A stretch of DNA of 24,847 bases, taken from positions 29,318 to 54,164 of the forward strand of contig DDSQ01000160.1 in NCBI GenBank assembly GCA_002343845.1, read 5' to 3'. The DNA comes from Planctomycetes bacterium UBA2386. GTDB lineage: Bacteria > Planctomycetota > UBA1135 > UBA2386. Position 1 is the first letter of the stretch; each line of letters begins with the position of its first letter. Positions 15,821 through 23,835 of this stretch are shown in pieces. A model generated the notes under the pieces. The model saw nothing but the letters and a program-made list of their open reading frames with translations, searched no databases and was not told the DNA's origin. Both the position numbers and the translations under genes were made by a program.

Positions 15821-17026
15821 ATGCTGCCCGTCTCCAACAGGCCACGGCGCCTCGTTCTCTTGGGGATCATCGCCTCGCTCGCCGTCCTGCTGGGCAGCGC
15901 CGCGTTCGTGCAAGAGCGCAACGACGCCATCCAGCGCGGCATGGACGCACGGGTGCGCGAACTGCAGGCGGCCTGGAACGCACGTTCGTTCGCACGGCCG
16001 GTCGCCTGGGGCGAAGTGGCGCCGGGCAACGCCTTCGACCACTACGACCTCGCGACGTCGCGTGCCGCCGAGTTGCTGCGCGCCGACAACGACGCGTTGG
16101 TCGCCACGCTGCGCCGAAGCGACGCCGAAGTCGCCGAGCAGACGGGCGAGTTGCGCGCACGCTGGCAGCCAGTCGTCGACGCACTGCGCGCCGGTGCTCA
16201 CGCCGAACGCGCGATGCCGCCGCTGCAGCCGATCGACGGCGCGCCAACGGGCGTCAACGGCCTGCTGTCGTGCCGCTGGGTCGCGAACGCCGCGGTGTTC
16301 GCGGCGCGCGCCGCACGGCACGAAGGCCGCGGCGTCGAGGCCGTGCAACACACGCTCGATGCGGCGGCGTTCGGGGCCGACATCGCGCGTCACGGCACGC
16401 TCATCCAGCAGATGATCGGCGTCGCGATGCTCACGATCGGCAGCGGTGAAGCCTGGCCGGAGCCGGCCCTCGCGCGGCTCGACCAGGACGCGTTGTCGCT
16501 GCTCGCGGACGGGCTCGAGCGCATCGACCGCAGCCTGCCGCCGTGGCTCGACCAGGACGCCGAGCTGCTGTTCCTGGCGCGCGCCCTGCGCAGCCAGCCA
16601 GCGAGCGGCGACGGCGCGACGCGCGCGCCATGGCGGTTCCTGTTCTCGGAGCAGTGGATGGTCGCCGACGCCTTCGACCGCGTGGCCGACCTCGCGGCCG
16701 AGCTGGCGCGCACCCGCCAACTGCCTTGGCCGCAACGGCAGGCGCTGATCGAACAGGAGTGCGCCACGATCGCCAACGGCGACAACCCGCTGGCCGCCAA
16801 CTGCGTGCCCAACCTCGCCAACGCCGAAAGCTGCCTCCGTGAGGGGATCGCCAGTCTGCGCCTGTTGCGCATGGCGGTCGATCGCCACCTCGGACGCGAC
16901 CTGCCGCCGGTGCGCGATCCGCTCGGCGACGGCCCGATCCGCGTGCGTGTGACCGACGAGGGCGTCCGGCTCTGGTGCGCTGGCGACGACCAACGGCCGA
17001 ACCGGGCGCGCCTCGTCGCGCGGTGA
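15821..17026 (+). CDS. Membrane-anchored protein of unknown function
   Basis: 401 residues from the ATG at 15821. One N-terminal membrane helix (about 11-30) leaves the rest outside the cytoplasm. The body is largely helical, with segments such as WGEVAPGNAFDHYDLA, GLLSCRWVANAAVFAARAA and HGTLIQQMIGVAMLTIGSGE. There is no recognisable catalytic motif and no named family that I know. Three cysteines in the C-terminal third (ECATI, NCVPN, SCLRE) could form disulfides outside the cell. It is followed by the beta-lactamase-family gene after 69 nt on the same strand. Confidence 0.7.
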   Translation: MLPVSNRPRRLVLLGIIASLAVLLGSAAFVQERNDAIQRGMDARVRELQAAWNARSFARPVAWGEVAPGNAFDHYDLATSRAAELLRADNDALVATLRRSDAEVAEQTGELRARWQPVVDALRAGAHAERAMPPLQPIDGAPTGVNGLLSCRWVANAAVFAARAARHEGRGVEAVQHTLDAAAFGADIARHGTLIQQMIGVAMLTIGSGEAWPEPALARLDQDALSLLADGLERIDRSLPPWLDQDAELLFLARALRSQPASGDGATRAPWRFLFSEQWMVADAFDRVADLAAELARTRQLPWPQRQALIEQECATIANGDNPLAANCVPNLANAESCLREGIASLRLLRMAVDRHLGRDLPPVRDPLGDGPIRVRVTDEGVRLWCAGDDQRPNRARLVAR

Positions 17027-17095
17027 CGCGCCACGCCGCAGCAGCAGGCCCGCCGCCGAGGCCGCACCGGTAGGATCGGCCGCGCACCGCTCGCC

Positions 17096-18196
17096 ATGCC
17101 GACCATCGCCACCCTGCGCGCGCACTGGCTCGCGCTCTCCTGCCTTCCGTTCGCTTCGGTCCTCGCGCAAGAACCGCCCGCCGATCCGCTGGCGCAACAG
17201 ATCGCGCGGCTGATGCGCGCGACGGAACGTCCGAACTCACCCGGCGCGGTCGTTCTCGTCGCCCGCGGCCAGCACGTGCTGCACCAGCGCGCCTACGGCC
17301 AGGCCGACCTCGAGCGCGCGGTGCCGCTGCAGGTCGACTCGGTGCTCGACATCGGCTCGACGAGCAAGCAGTTCACCGCCGCCAGCCTGTTGCTGCTCGA
17401 ACAGGACGGCGCGCTGGCGCTCGGCGACGGCCTTCGCAAGCACGTGAAGGAACTGCCGCCGTGCTTCACGCCGGTGACGTTGCGGCACCTGATGCTGCAC
17501 ACGAGCGGCATCCCGGACTACATCAACCTGATGGTCGGCGCGGACGCGCCGCACCACCTCGAAGACCGCACCACGGCCGAGGACGCGCTGAGCGCGCTGG
17601 GCAAGGTCGAGAAGCTCGACTTCGCGACGGGCACCAAGTGGGCCTACTCGAACAGCAACTACTTCCTGCTCTCGACCGTGGTCGAGCGCGCGTGCGGTCT
17701 CACGCTGGCCGCGTTCGCGCAGAAGCGCCTGTTCGAACCACTCGGCATGCAGCACACGCACGTGCACGTCGATTGCACGCAGCTCGTGCCGGGCCGCGCC
17801 CTCAGCTACTCGCGCGCGCGCGGCGGCGGCTGGCGCTGGAACTTCAGCAACTGGGAGCAGACCGGCGACGGCGCGGTGATGACGACGGTCGGCGATCTAC
17901 TGAAGTGGGCACGCAACTTCACGACCGGCACGGTCGGGGGCGAGAAGCTGCTCGCCGCCATGCGCCAGCCGGGCAAGCTCGACGACGGCTCGGCGATCGA
18001 CTACGGCGCCGGGCTCATGTTCGGCGACCTCGAAGGCACGCCGTGCGTGTCCCACGGTGGCGCCTGGGCCGCCTACCGCGCCGAGCTGCTGCGCGTGCCG
18101 GCGGCGGACCTCGTCGTCGTGGTGCTCTGCAACCGCGACGACCTCGAGCCCTCGGCCATGGCGCGCAAGATCGCCCAGGCCGCGCTGCGCGGCTGA
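17096..18196 (+). CDS. Exported beta-lactamase-family serine hydrolase
   Basis: 366 residues. A signal peptide with probable cleavage after SVLA (residue 24) leads into a class C beta-lactamase/D-Ala-D-Ala-peptidase fold. The nucleophile motif is STSK (Ser88, Lys91), the second motif YSNSN carries the Tyr, and the third motif is SHGG. LMLHTSGIPDY and FEPLGMQHT are typical of the Pfam Beta-lactamase group. Such proteins are usually esterases or peptidases of cell-wall-like substrates rather than antibiotic resistance enzymes. Start ATG at 17096; TAGGAT at 17071-17076 could be a -10 element giving a very short leader. Confidence 0.9.
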   Translation: MPTIATLRAHWLALSCLPFASVLAQEPPADPLAQQIARLMRATERPNSPGAVVLVARGQHVLHQRAYGQADLERAVPLQVDSVLDIGSTSKQFTAASLLLLEQDGALALGDGLRKHVKELPPCFTPVTLRHLMLHTSGIPDYINLMVGADAPHHLEDRTTAEDALSALGKVEKLDFATGTKWAYSNSNYFLLSTVVERACGLTLAAFAQKRLFEPLGMQHTHVHVDCTQLVPGRALSYSRARGGGWRWNFSNWEQTGDGAVMTTVGDLLKWARNFTTGTVGGEKLLAAMRQPGKLDDGSAIDYGAGLMFGDLEGTPCVSHGGAWAAYRAELLRVPAADLVVVVLCNRDDLEPSAMARKIAQAALRG

Positions 18197-18287
18197 CCGA
18201 CGGCGCGCTCGCGCGCAAGGCGGCAACCCGACGCCGACAGCCGCTGGACGTTCGCGGCGACGCGCGCCAGCATGCCCGCCCATCGCC

Positions 18288-18548
18288 ATGAAGGTATCCG
18301 TCTACGACACCTACGTTCGCCGCGCCGACGGCCGCGTGATGCACTTCGACATCCTGGTCCCCGACACGCAGAAGGACATGCCGACCATCCTCGGCCATGG
18401 CCGCGCCTACCTGCAGAGCAAGGGCGAGACCGGCGCGATCCTCGGCGCCCGCGAGTGCCGCTTCTGCCACGTCGAGCAGGCGACGCCGGCGGTCGTGAGT
18501 TCGATCACGGCGCGCGGCTACCACATCCTCGAGATGGAGAACTGCTGA
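18288..18548 (+). CDS. DUF2024 family small protein
   Basis: 86 residues. The wording MKVSVYDTYV, MHFDILVPDTQKD, ARECRFCHVEQATP and GYHILEMENC matches the DUF2024 family along its whole length. Function is unknown. The CxxC pair in ECRFCH could bind metal. The terminal TGA directly after MENC matches the usual family end, so it is an ordinary stop. An 8-bp terminator hairpin follows at once. Confidence 0.85.
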   Translation: MKVSVYDTYVRRADGRVMHFDILVPDTQKDMPTILGHGRAYLQSKGETGAILGARECRFCHVEQATPAVVSSITARGYHILEMENC

Positions 18549-18551
18549 CGC

Positions 18552-18574
18552 CGCCAGGCGCGTTCTGCCTGGCG
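18552..18574. terminator. Bidirectional terminator hairpin
   Basis: CGCCAGGC (18552-18559) and GCCTGGCG (18567-18574) form a perfect 8-bp stem with a 7-nt loop. It lies between two convergent genes, 3 nt after the DUF2024 stop and 10 nt before the stop of the minus-strand gene. There is no T-run, as is common in very GC-rich genomes. Confidence 0.6.
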
Positions 18575-18584
18575 TCCGGGGCGC

Positions 18585-19151
18585 TCAGTCGGAGTAGTGC
18601 ACCTCGACGCGCATGCGGCTCAGGTTGTCGTAGGTACGCCGACGCCGCTGCACGGGCCGCCATTCGTAGAGCAGAAGCTCGAGCGGCTTCCACATCGCCA
18701 CCCAGCCGATGATCAGCAGCCCCTCCTCGACGATGCGCCCCCATTCGGCGACGCCGAGCGAGCTCCACAGCTCGCGCAACGCGATGCACACGACCAGGAA
18801 CGTCAGGCCGACGCCGAGACTCTGGCGGCCGTGCTGGAGCGTGCGCCGCACTTCGAGCCGGGCGATGCTGCTGCGGTAGTCGAAGTAGTTGCGGATCGCC
18901 TCCTGTACGACGCGCTCGGGCTGCAGCCGCTGCTGGTCGCGCGGCAGGTGCAGGCGGAACAACAGCGCCACGTCCGGCGGATGCTCGAGCGCCCACGACA
19001 CGATGAACTCCTCGGCATCGCGGTCGAGGTCCTTCTCGTGGAATGGCGCCGGGTCGAACGAGTCGAACAGCTGCGCCATTTCGCGCAGGCGCAGCTCGAT
19101 CGTGCATGGACGACTCGCGGCGTGTTCCGTGGTGCGAGAGTCGTTCGCCAT
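18585..19151 (-). CDS. Two-helix membrane protein of unknown function
   Basis: 188 residues. A soluble N-terminal part (IELRLREMAQLFDSFDPAPF, then HEKDLDRDAEEFIVSWA) precedes two membrane helices (about 111-130 and 142-160) and a basic C-terminus. I recognise the N-terminal wording as a conserved bacterial family of unknown function but cannot name it. It lies 27 nt downstream of the small membrane protein gene at 19445-19179, probably in one transcript. Confidence 0.75.
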   Translation of the reverse strand: MANDSRTTEHAASRPCTIELRLREMAQLFDSFDPAPFHEKDLDRDAEEFIVSWALEHPPDVALLFRLHLPRDQQRLQPERVVQEAIRNYFDYRSSIARLEVRRTLQHGRQSLGVGLTFLVVCIALRELWSSLGVAEWGRIVEEGLLIIGWVAMWKPLELLLYEWRPVQRRRRTYDNLSRMRVEVHYSD

Positions 19152-19178
19152 CGGGACGTGCCGGGAGCCGCCTCGCGC

Positions 19179-19445
19179 CTACTTCACGGTCGCGTTCCGC
19201 GACTTCATCTCGGTCGCGTGCCGCGACTTCATCTCGGCGGTCCCGAGATCGAACACGATCTCGGTCAGCAGCATCAGGGCGCCGAGCGCGAGCGGCACCA
19301 GGGCGCCGAACAGGAAGCCCGTGATCGTAAAGCCGACCGAGACCTGCAGGACCAGCACCTGCACGCCGACGTAGGCGAGGCCGAGGCCCGTCACCTTGGT
19401 CACGAACCAGAACATCATCGAGAAGAACGGGAACCAGTTCTGCAT
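19179..19445 (-). CDS. Small membrane protein with a duplicated C-terminal octapeptide
   Basis: 88 residues from the ATG at 19445, chosen because GGAGGT lies about 7 nt upstream. Two or three hydrophobic segments span about 5-66. The C-terminal tail carries EMKSRHAT followed by EMKSRNAT, encoded by two 24-nt direct repeats. No named family. It is the first gene of a pair with the two-helix protein downstream. Confidence 0.7.
   Translation of the reverse strand: MQNWFPFFSMMFWFVTKVTGLGLAYVGVQVLVLQVSVGFTITGFLFGALVPLALGALMLLTEIVFDLGTAEMKSRHATEMKSRNATVK
19187..19234. repeat. Tandem 24-nt direct repeat (two copies)
   Basis: Units at 19187-19210 and 19211-19234 differ at one of 24 positions. They are in frame in the small membrane protein gene and add eight residues to its tail. 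A partial third match begins after the second unit. Confidence 0.85.
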
Positions 19446-19490
19446 CGCATCCACCTCCACGGCCGAGGATAGGCGGACGCACGGTCCAGG

Positions 19491-20129
19491 TCATTCCGAA
19501 GGTCGCGAGAATCGCAGCGACAGCAGGCGCGGTGGCTTGCCGACGTCCTCCGCGTGCCACCATTCGCGCAGCTCCGCCAGGCGCAGGCCGGCCGCAGCCG
19601 CAGCACCCGTGAAGTCGGAGACGTGGTGCACGAAGAACGGCACGTCGACGACGGCCGCCCCGCGCTGGAAGTTCGCGTGCTTGCCGGCGTACTGGCGGAA
19701 CGGGTGGAACTCGCAGACGAACAGCTCGCCGCCAGCCCTCAGCACGCGCGCCGCCTCCGCGAATGCCGGACGCAGGTCGTCGACGTGTTCGAGCACCAGA
19801 TCGAAGGCGACGAGGTCGGCGATGCGGTCCGCGAACGGCCAGTGCCGCGTCACGTCGCCGGGCGCGAACGTCACGTGTGCCGCACCGACCTTCGCCCGCG
19901 CCTGCGCCAACATGCCGGCCGAGCTGTCGAACGCGTGCACGGCGCCGGCGATCGCCGCGTAGCTCGCCGTGTTCTTGCCCGTACCGCATCCGGCTTCGAC
20001 GACGACGCCGAAGCGCCGCCCGGCGAACACGGTGCGCACGACCTCGGCATCGAGATCACGCGTGCGGTTCGGATCCCGGTCGTAGCTCGTCGACCAGTCG
20101 TCGTAGGCCGCCTCGACGCGTTCGCTCAT
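19491..20129 (-). CDS. Class I SAM-dependent methyltransferase
   Basis: 212 residues from the ATG at 20129 (AGGA upstream). Motif I is VVVEAGCGTGKNT (about 42-54), followed by AFDSSAGML (motif II) and LVAFDLVLEHVDDL (motif IV), then RVLRAGGELFVCEFHPFRQY. The opening AYDDWSTSYDRDPNRTRD is typical of Methyltransf_11-type small-molecule methyltransferases. No substrate can be assigned. It is a single cytoplasmic protein without membrane segments. Confidence 0.87.
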   Translation of the reverse strand: MSERVEAAYDDWSTSYDRDPNRTRDLDAEVVRTVFAGRRFGVVVEAGCGTGKNTASYAAIAGAVHAFDSSAGMLAQARAKVGAAHVTFAPGDVTRHWPFADRIADLVAFDLVLEHVDDLRPAFAEAARVLRAGGELFVCEFHPFRQYAGKHANFQRGAAVVDVPFFVHHVSDFTGAAAAAGLRLAELREWWHAEDVGKPPRLLSLRFSRPSE

Positions 20130-20170
20130 GGGCCCATCCTGACCGCGGGCTCTGTCGTTGCAAAGGGCGC

Positions 20171-20353
20171 TCAGTCGACCGGTGCGCGCAGCGCGCGAAC
20201 GAACTGCCGCACGCCGTAGCCGAGCAGCGCCAGCAACACGAGCGGCAGCACGAACCGCCCGGCGCCGCGCAGGCACGCGAACACCGCTGCCGCGCACAGG
20301 ATGGCGCCGAGGAACCAGCCGGCCGCCAGGCGCTGCGCGTTCGATCGGCTCAC
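20171..20353 (-). CDS. Small two-helix membrane protein overlapping DUF4262
   Basis: 60 residues from the GTG at 20353, which overlaps the DUF4262 stop in GTGA. Two hydrophobic helices (about 10-28 and 33-50) with a basic start. No family recognised. The overlap and the clean helix pair are the evidence that it is a real gene. Confidence 0.6.
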   Translation of the reverse strand: MSRSNAQRLAAGWFLGAILCAAAVFACLRGAGRFVLPLVLLALLGYGVRQFVRALRAPVD

Positions 20354-20823
20354 GGCGCGTTCCGTCCGAGCACCGGCTGCGCTCGCGCGAAGCCCTCGCG
20401 CACGTCGGGATCCCACGGCCAGCGCCCTTGCTTGTCGGGCCACACCAACTGCACCGCCGGGAACTCGTCGCCTTCGTAGGCCCACACCGCGGATCCCAGC
20501 ACGTCCTCGTAGCAGGACTTGGGCACCGCGAAGAAGCGCACGGGGTAACCGACGAGCACGTCGTCGTGCCGCGTGTCGGCGAGGAACTTGCGGTCGTCGG
20601 CCGCTTCGTCGGCGATCGCGTTCAGCAGGTCGTGGGCGACATCCTCGGCGAGGCCGAACACCACGACCTCGGGTTGCTGGAACGAGTGCCACAGCCCGAC
20701 GGTGAACGAGAACCCCGGGCCATCGTCGTCCTCGGGCACGTGCACGACGTGCACACCGAACTCGTCGACGTCGTCGAGCAGCTTGAGGTCGGCGGGTTGC
20801 AGGTCGGCGGAGCGCACGCGCAT
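20350..20823 (-). CDS. DUF4262 domain protein
   Basis: 157 residues from the ATG at 20823. The wording GVHVVHVPEDDDGPGFSFTV and GLWHSFQQPEVVVFGL matches DUF4262, a soluble domain of unknown function; AVPKSCYEDVLGSAVWAYEG near the C-terminus also fits. The region around its start codon is partly repeated 1,021 nt further right, where a short remnant of the same N-terminus can be read. Confidence 0.85.
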   Translation of the reverse strand: MRVRSADLQPADLKLLDDVDEFGVHVVHVPEDDDGPGFSFTVGLWHSFQQPEVVVFGLAEDVAHDLLNAIADEAADDRKFLADTRHDDVLVGYPVRFFAVPKSCYEDVLGSAVWAYEGDEFPAVQLVWPDKQGRWPWDPDVREGFARAQPVLGRNAP

Positions 20824-20921
20824 GCGGGCACTGTGGCGCGCCCGTCGCACCGCGGCAACCGGATCACTTCGCGGGGCGCAGCCTCACCACCTGCCGTTCG
20901 CGCAGCACGTGGTCGCCGAAC
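20820..20921. repeat. Direct repeat, copy 1 (about 102 bp)
   Basis: Matches 21841-21942 without gaps at an offset of 1,021 nt. The last ~68 bp are almost identical and the first ~35 bp are diverged. The copy contains the start of DUF4262 and the 3' end of a gene like the exported protein at 21885. Confidence 0.85.
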
Positions 20922-20923
20922 AA
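20864..20923 (-). pseudogene. Remnant of the 3' end of the 21885-type exported protein
   Basis: On the minus strand this encodes FGDHVLRERQVVRLRPAK and a stop, identical to the C-terminus of the large exported protein at 21885-23774. Upstream of it the similarity ends at once. It is a copied tail with no gene attached. Confidence 0.75.
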
Positions 20924-20969
20924 GCGCCACCACCAGCCGCGTTGCCGCCGGTGCGCACGATTCGTGGCG

Positions 20970-21755
20970 TCAGTACGGCACGGGTAGCACACACCAGTTC
21001 TGCTCATCGACCATGACGTGCTTGAGCATCTCCGGCGGGATGCCGAACCAGCTCTCCCTCACCGGACCAGCCGCCCGGAGCTTCTTGAAGGCCAGGATCG
21101 CCTTTGCACGTTGCTCGAGACTCGTGGCGTTGAACGGGATCAGCAGCTCGGCCAGCATCACCGCACGCATGTCGAGGAACGATCGCTCGATCCGCTCGAG
21201 TTCCTCGTCAGGTGGATCCAGCACGACCAAGACCTCGGCCTGGATCCCGAAGTAGGAAGCTCCACCCGCCCAAAGCAGGTGCTTCTTGCCCGCGACTCGA
21301 TGCTGGTACGAATCACCGCTGATGACGAGCAAGCCGTCTCCGTTCTCGAGACGTTCGATGCATGCACGACGAAGTCGCTCCGAGAACCGATCATCCAGCT
21401 GGGCGAGCGAACTCTCGCGCGTGCGCGAGGCCTCGTCGACTTCGCTCGCCTTCGCCCTGAAGTGATCGGCCTGGGTGCGAAAGAGGTCGGCCGCGGCGAG
21501 CTGCAAGTGTCGCGGCGCCTTCTGGAGGTGTTGCGAGCGTAGATCGGATTCCGATCGCGGCCAGTCAGTCGCCTCCTCAGGGGACGCGTCGACTCGTTCG
21601 GCAGCGGGCGGATGCGCCGCGGGATTCGTCGGTTCCGGCCGGCGGTCGACCCGACCCATGGGGGCGGAGTCGGGATCACGCGCATTCCACGTCAGCAGCG
21701 CGCCGCCGAGAACGGCGGCGACTGCGAGCAGAGAGAAAGACGACTTCAACGACAT
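20970..21755 (-). CDS. Anchored or exported protein of unknown function, lower GC
   Basis: 261 residues from the ATG at 21755. An N-terminal hydrophobic helix (about 7-22) acts as anchor or signal. A Pro-rich linker and a charged helical stretch (about 85-130) follow, then a mixed alpha/beta part with GDGLLVISGDSYQH, GIQAEVLVVLDPPDEELERI and SWFGIPPEMLKHVMV. No family recognised. Sampled lines here have about 57-63% G+C against about 73% in a neighbouring line, and codon use is looser. It lies exactly between the two copies of the 102-bp direct repeat, so it looks inserted. Confidence 0.65.
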   Translation of the reverse strand: MSLKSSFSLLAVAAVLGGALLTWNARDPDSAPMGRVDRRPEPTNPAAHPPAAERVDASPEEATDWPRSESDLRSQHLQKAPRHLQLAAADLFRTQADHFRAKASEVDEASRTRESSLAQLDDRFSERLRRACIERLENGDGLLVISGDSYQHRVAGKKHLLWAGGASYFGIQAEVLVVLDPPDEELERIERSFLDMRAVMLAELLIPFNATSLEQRAKAILAFKKLRAAGPVRESWFGIPPEMLKHVMVDEQNWCVLPVPY

Positions 21756-21814
21756 GGCCGCCTAGGAGTCGTTGACCCTCGCACTGCATTGGCCGCACTG
21801 GAACCTCGCCCGTG

Positions 21815-21844
21815 ATCCGCAGGTTCGAGGTCGTCGGCGTGCAT
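21815..21844 (-). pseudogene. Remnant of a DUF4262 N-terminus
   Basis: On the minus strand from the ATG at 21844 the frame reads MHADDLEPAD, close to MRVRSADLQPAD at the start of DUF4262 (20823). It then diverges. Together with the repeat it marks a copied gene head. Confidence 0.5.
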
Positions 21845-21942
21845 GCGGGCAATGTCGCGTGTCGGCCTTGCCGCAGCAACCGGATCACTTCGCGGGGCGC
21901 AGCCTCACCACTTGCCGTTCGCGCAGCACGTGGTCGCCGAAC
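21841..21942. repeat. Direct repeat, copy 2 (about 102 bp)
   Basis: Partner of 20820-20921. This copy runs into the intact 3' end of the exported protein gene and carries only a stub of DUF4262 on its left side. Confidence 0.85.
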
Positions 21943-23774
21943 GTGGTGACTTGCTGCACGAAATCGACCTGCTCGGCGAGCGCGCTGCACGCCGCGAAGA
22001 ACGCGACGCCGTCCGCCGGGATCTCGCCGCCGAACGCGGCCACGTGCGGCGTCCACTTCGCCATCGCCGCGAGGGTGTCGACCAACGTCGTCCCGCGCAG
22101 GTCGAACTTCTGCAGCACCCGCGGCCCGGCGGGCTCCGCACCCCCTGCACGCAGCGCCGCCAGCACGTCCCGCGTCAACTGCGGATCCGTCGCGAGGACG
22201 AGCCAGCCGTCGCTCTCGATCCAGTGCGGCACGAAGGCGTGCTCGAGGCCATGGCCTGCGAGTTCCGGCGCGAAGGCATCGAGGCGCAACGCATGCGCCT
22301 TCGCCGGCAACTCGAATTCTCGCGGGGCCCAGAGCGCGCCTTCGATCTCCAAGGCGATTGCGAGACGCGTCGACAGTTCGGTCATGAAGGCCGCGCCGTC
22401 GCCCACCTCGATCGGTCGGGCCACGAGCGCCGCCGCGGCGAACGGCATCGGCCCGTGCTTCCACTGCTGGCCGGCGCGGAACTCGGCCGGGCGCGCCAGC
22501 AGCAGCGTGCCAGCCTCGAAGCGCGACGAGTCCTCGTCCTCCAGGTACTCCACGACCTGCGCCGCCGCGGCGCTCAAGTTGGGCTCGCCGTCCGTGAACA
22601 TCTCCAGCGCCGAGAGCAGGAACACGTCGAGCGCGTCGCTGCTGGCGAGGAACGGTCCTGCCGCGGCATCGGCGAGCTTCGTCAGCGACGGCGGCACCGG
22701 CACGTGGTCTTCGACCGCCACCACCGACAGGTGCGTGTCGTGGGTCCACTCGATGCCACGATCGACAGCCAGCACCACGGTCTGATCGGTCGCGACCGCA
22801 TCGACGCGACCGAAGAACTCGACGAGCCGCACCATCAGCATCACATCGCCATCGGCCAGTTCGACGTCGCCGAGGCCGGCGATCTGCAGCCAGGCATCGG
22901 CCAGCTCCGCGGCGCCCTCGCCCACCTCGGTTCGGGCGAACGCCAGGGCGCCGGGCGCCTCGGCCCACGCCTCGCCGAGCGCCGCCGGCGGGCATGGACC
23001 CGGCGCCAGCTTCCCGACCTGCATCGAGATCGTCGGGCCGCGCTGTTCCAACACGACCTCGACCGACCACGCCGGCGCTGCCGTCGCGTCGATCCCGACG
23101 TCCTTCATGACGGCATGCAACGGCGAGGCCGCGCCGAACGGTTCGACCCGCAGTTCGAGCCGGCCATCGCCGACGACCACGGTCAGGCCCGCGGCGGCGC
23201 CAGCGCCTTTCGCCGTCTCGACCACCGTGTCGAACCACTGTTCGGCCGTGCGTTCGTCACGCACCGTGACCCACGCCTGCAGCGGCAGATCGTCGAACTG
23301 CCGCAACGCAGCGTTGGCGGTCGCGCGCGCCTGGTCGACGAGTTCGCCTTCCTTCACGCCGGCACGCGCCAGCATCTGCAGCACGGTGACGCTGCTGAAG
23401 AGCGGTGCTGCGTGCGTCAACCGATCCATCGTGCGCGTGGGTGCTGCGACGACGACCTCGGTCGGCACGAACGGCGCGATCGTGCGCAGCTGGCGCTGCA
23501 ACGTGCGCACGTCGAACGCGGTCCCCATCGTCTCGCGCTGCAGCTTCGCGGTCCCGTCGAGGAACTGCGCCACCGCGGGCGAGGCCAGCACGCCCTCGAG
23601 CACGGGGAGCACGTCGCGCACGACGAGCACGTTCGTGGTCTCGGCGGACAGCCGCGCGAGGATCGGGTCCGGCGCCTGGGCGACCACGCCGGTCGCGAGC
23701 AGCGCACCGGCCACCGCGCGCCGCAGCCACGAGAGGACCGAACGAGAACGGGATGCCGCGAAGAGGGTTGCCAC
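21885..23774 (-). CDS. Large exported protein of unknown function
   Basis: 629 residues from the GTG at 23774, chosen because it starts a clear signal peptide (SWLRRAVAGALLATGVVAQ, cleavage after VVA). An upstream in-frame extension overlaps the divergent lipoprotein gene and looks non-coding. The mature part begins PDPILARLSAETTNVLVVRD and alternates strands and helices. The layout recalls DUF3352-like proteins of planctomycetes, but I am not sure of the family. No catalytic motif is visible. Its last 18 codons are duplicated at 20864-20923. Divergent from the lipoprotein with 61 nt between starts. Confidence 0.75.
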   Translation of the reverse strand: MATLFAASRSRSVLSWLRRAVAGALLATGVVAQAPDPILARLSAETTNVLVVRDVLPVLEGVLASPAVAQFLDGTAKLQRETMGTAFDVRTLQRQLRTIAPFVPTEVVVAAPTRTMDRLTHAAPLFSSVTVLQMLARAGVKEGELVDQARATANAALRQFDDLPLQAWVTVRDERTAEQWFDTVVETAKGAGAAAGLTVVVGDGRLELRVEPFGAASPLHAVMKDVGIDATAAPAWSVEVVLEQRGPTISMQVGKLAPGPCPPAALGEAWAEAPGALAFARTEVGEGAAELADAWLQIAGLGDVELADGDVMLMVRLVEFFGRVDAVATDQTVVLAVDRGIEWTHDTHLSVVAVEDHVPVPPSLTKLADAAAGPFLASSDALDVFLLSALEMFTDGEPNLSAAAAQVVEYLEDEDSSRFEAGTLLLARPAEFRAGQQWKHGPMPFAAAALVARPIEVGDGAAFMTELSTRLAIALEIEGALWAPREFELPAKAHALRLDAFAPELAGHGLEHAFVPHWIESDGWLVLATDPQLTRDVLAALRAGGAEPAGPRVLQKFDLRGTTLVDTLAAMAKWTPHVAAFGGEIPADGVAFFAACSALAEQVDFVQQVTTFGDHVLRERQVVRLRPAK

Positions 23775-23835
23775 GGGTGCTTCGCCACACTGTCGCGCAC
23801 GCCGGCGCCCGTCGCAACGCGGTAACTTCTGCGCC

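Noticed and set aside
18546..18548. TGA after MENC in DUF2024 as a second selenocysteine codon
   Set aside because: The family normally ends at this point and a terminator hairpin follows directly.
20820..21942. Direct repeats as ends of an insertion sequence or integron
   Set aside because: No transposase or integrase lies between them, there are no terminal inverted repeats, and the repeat consists of pieces of the flanking genes.
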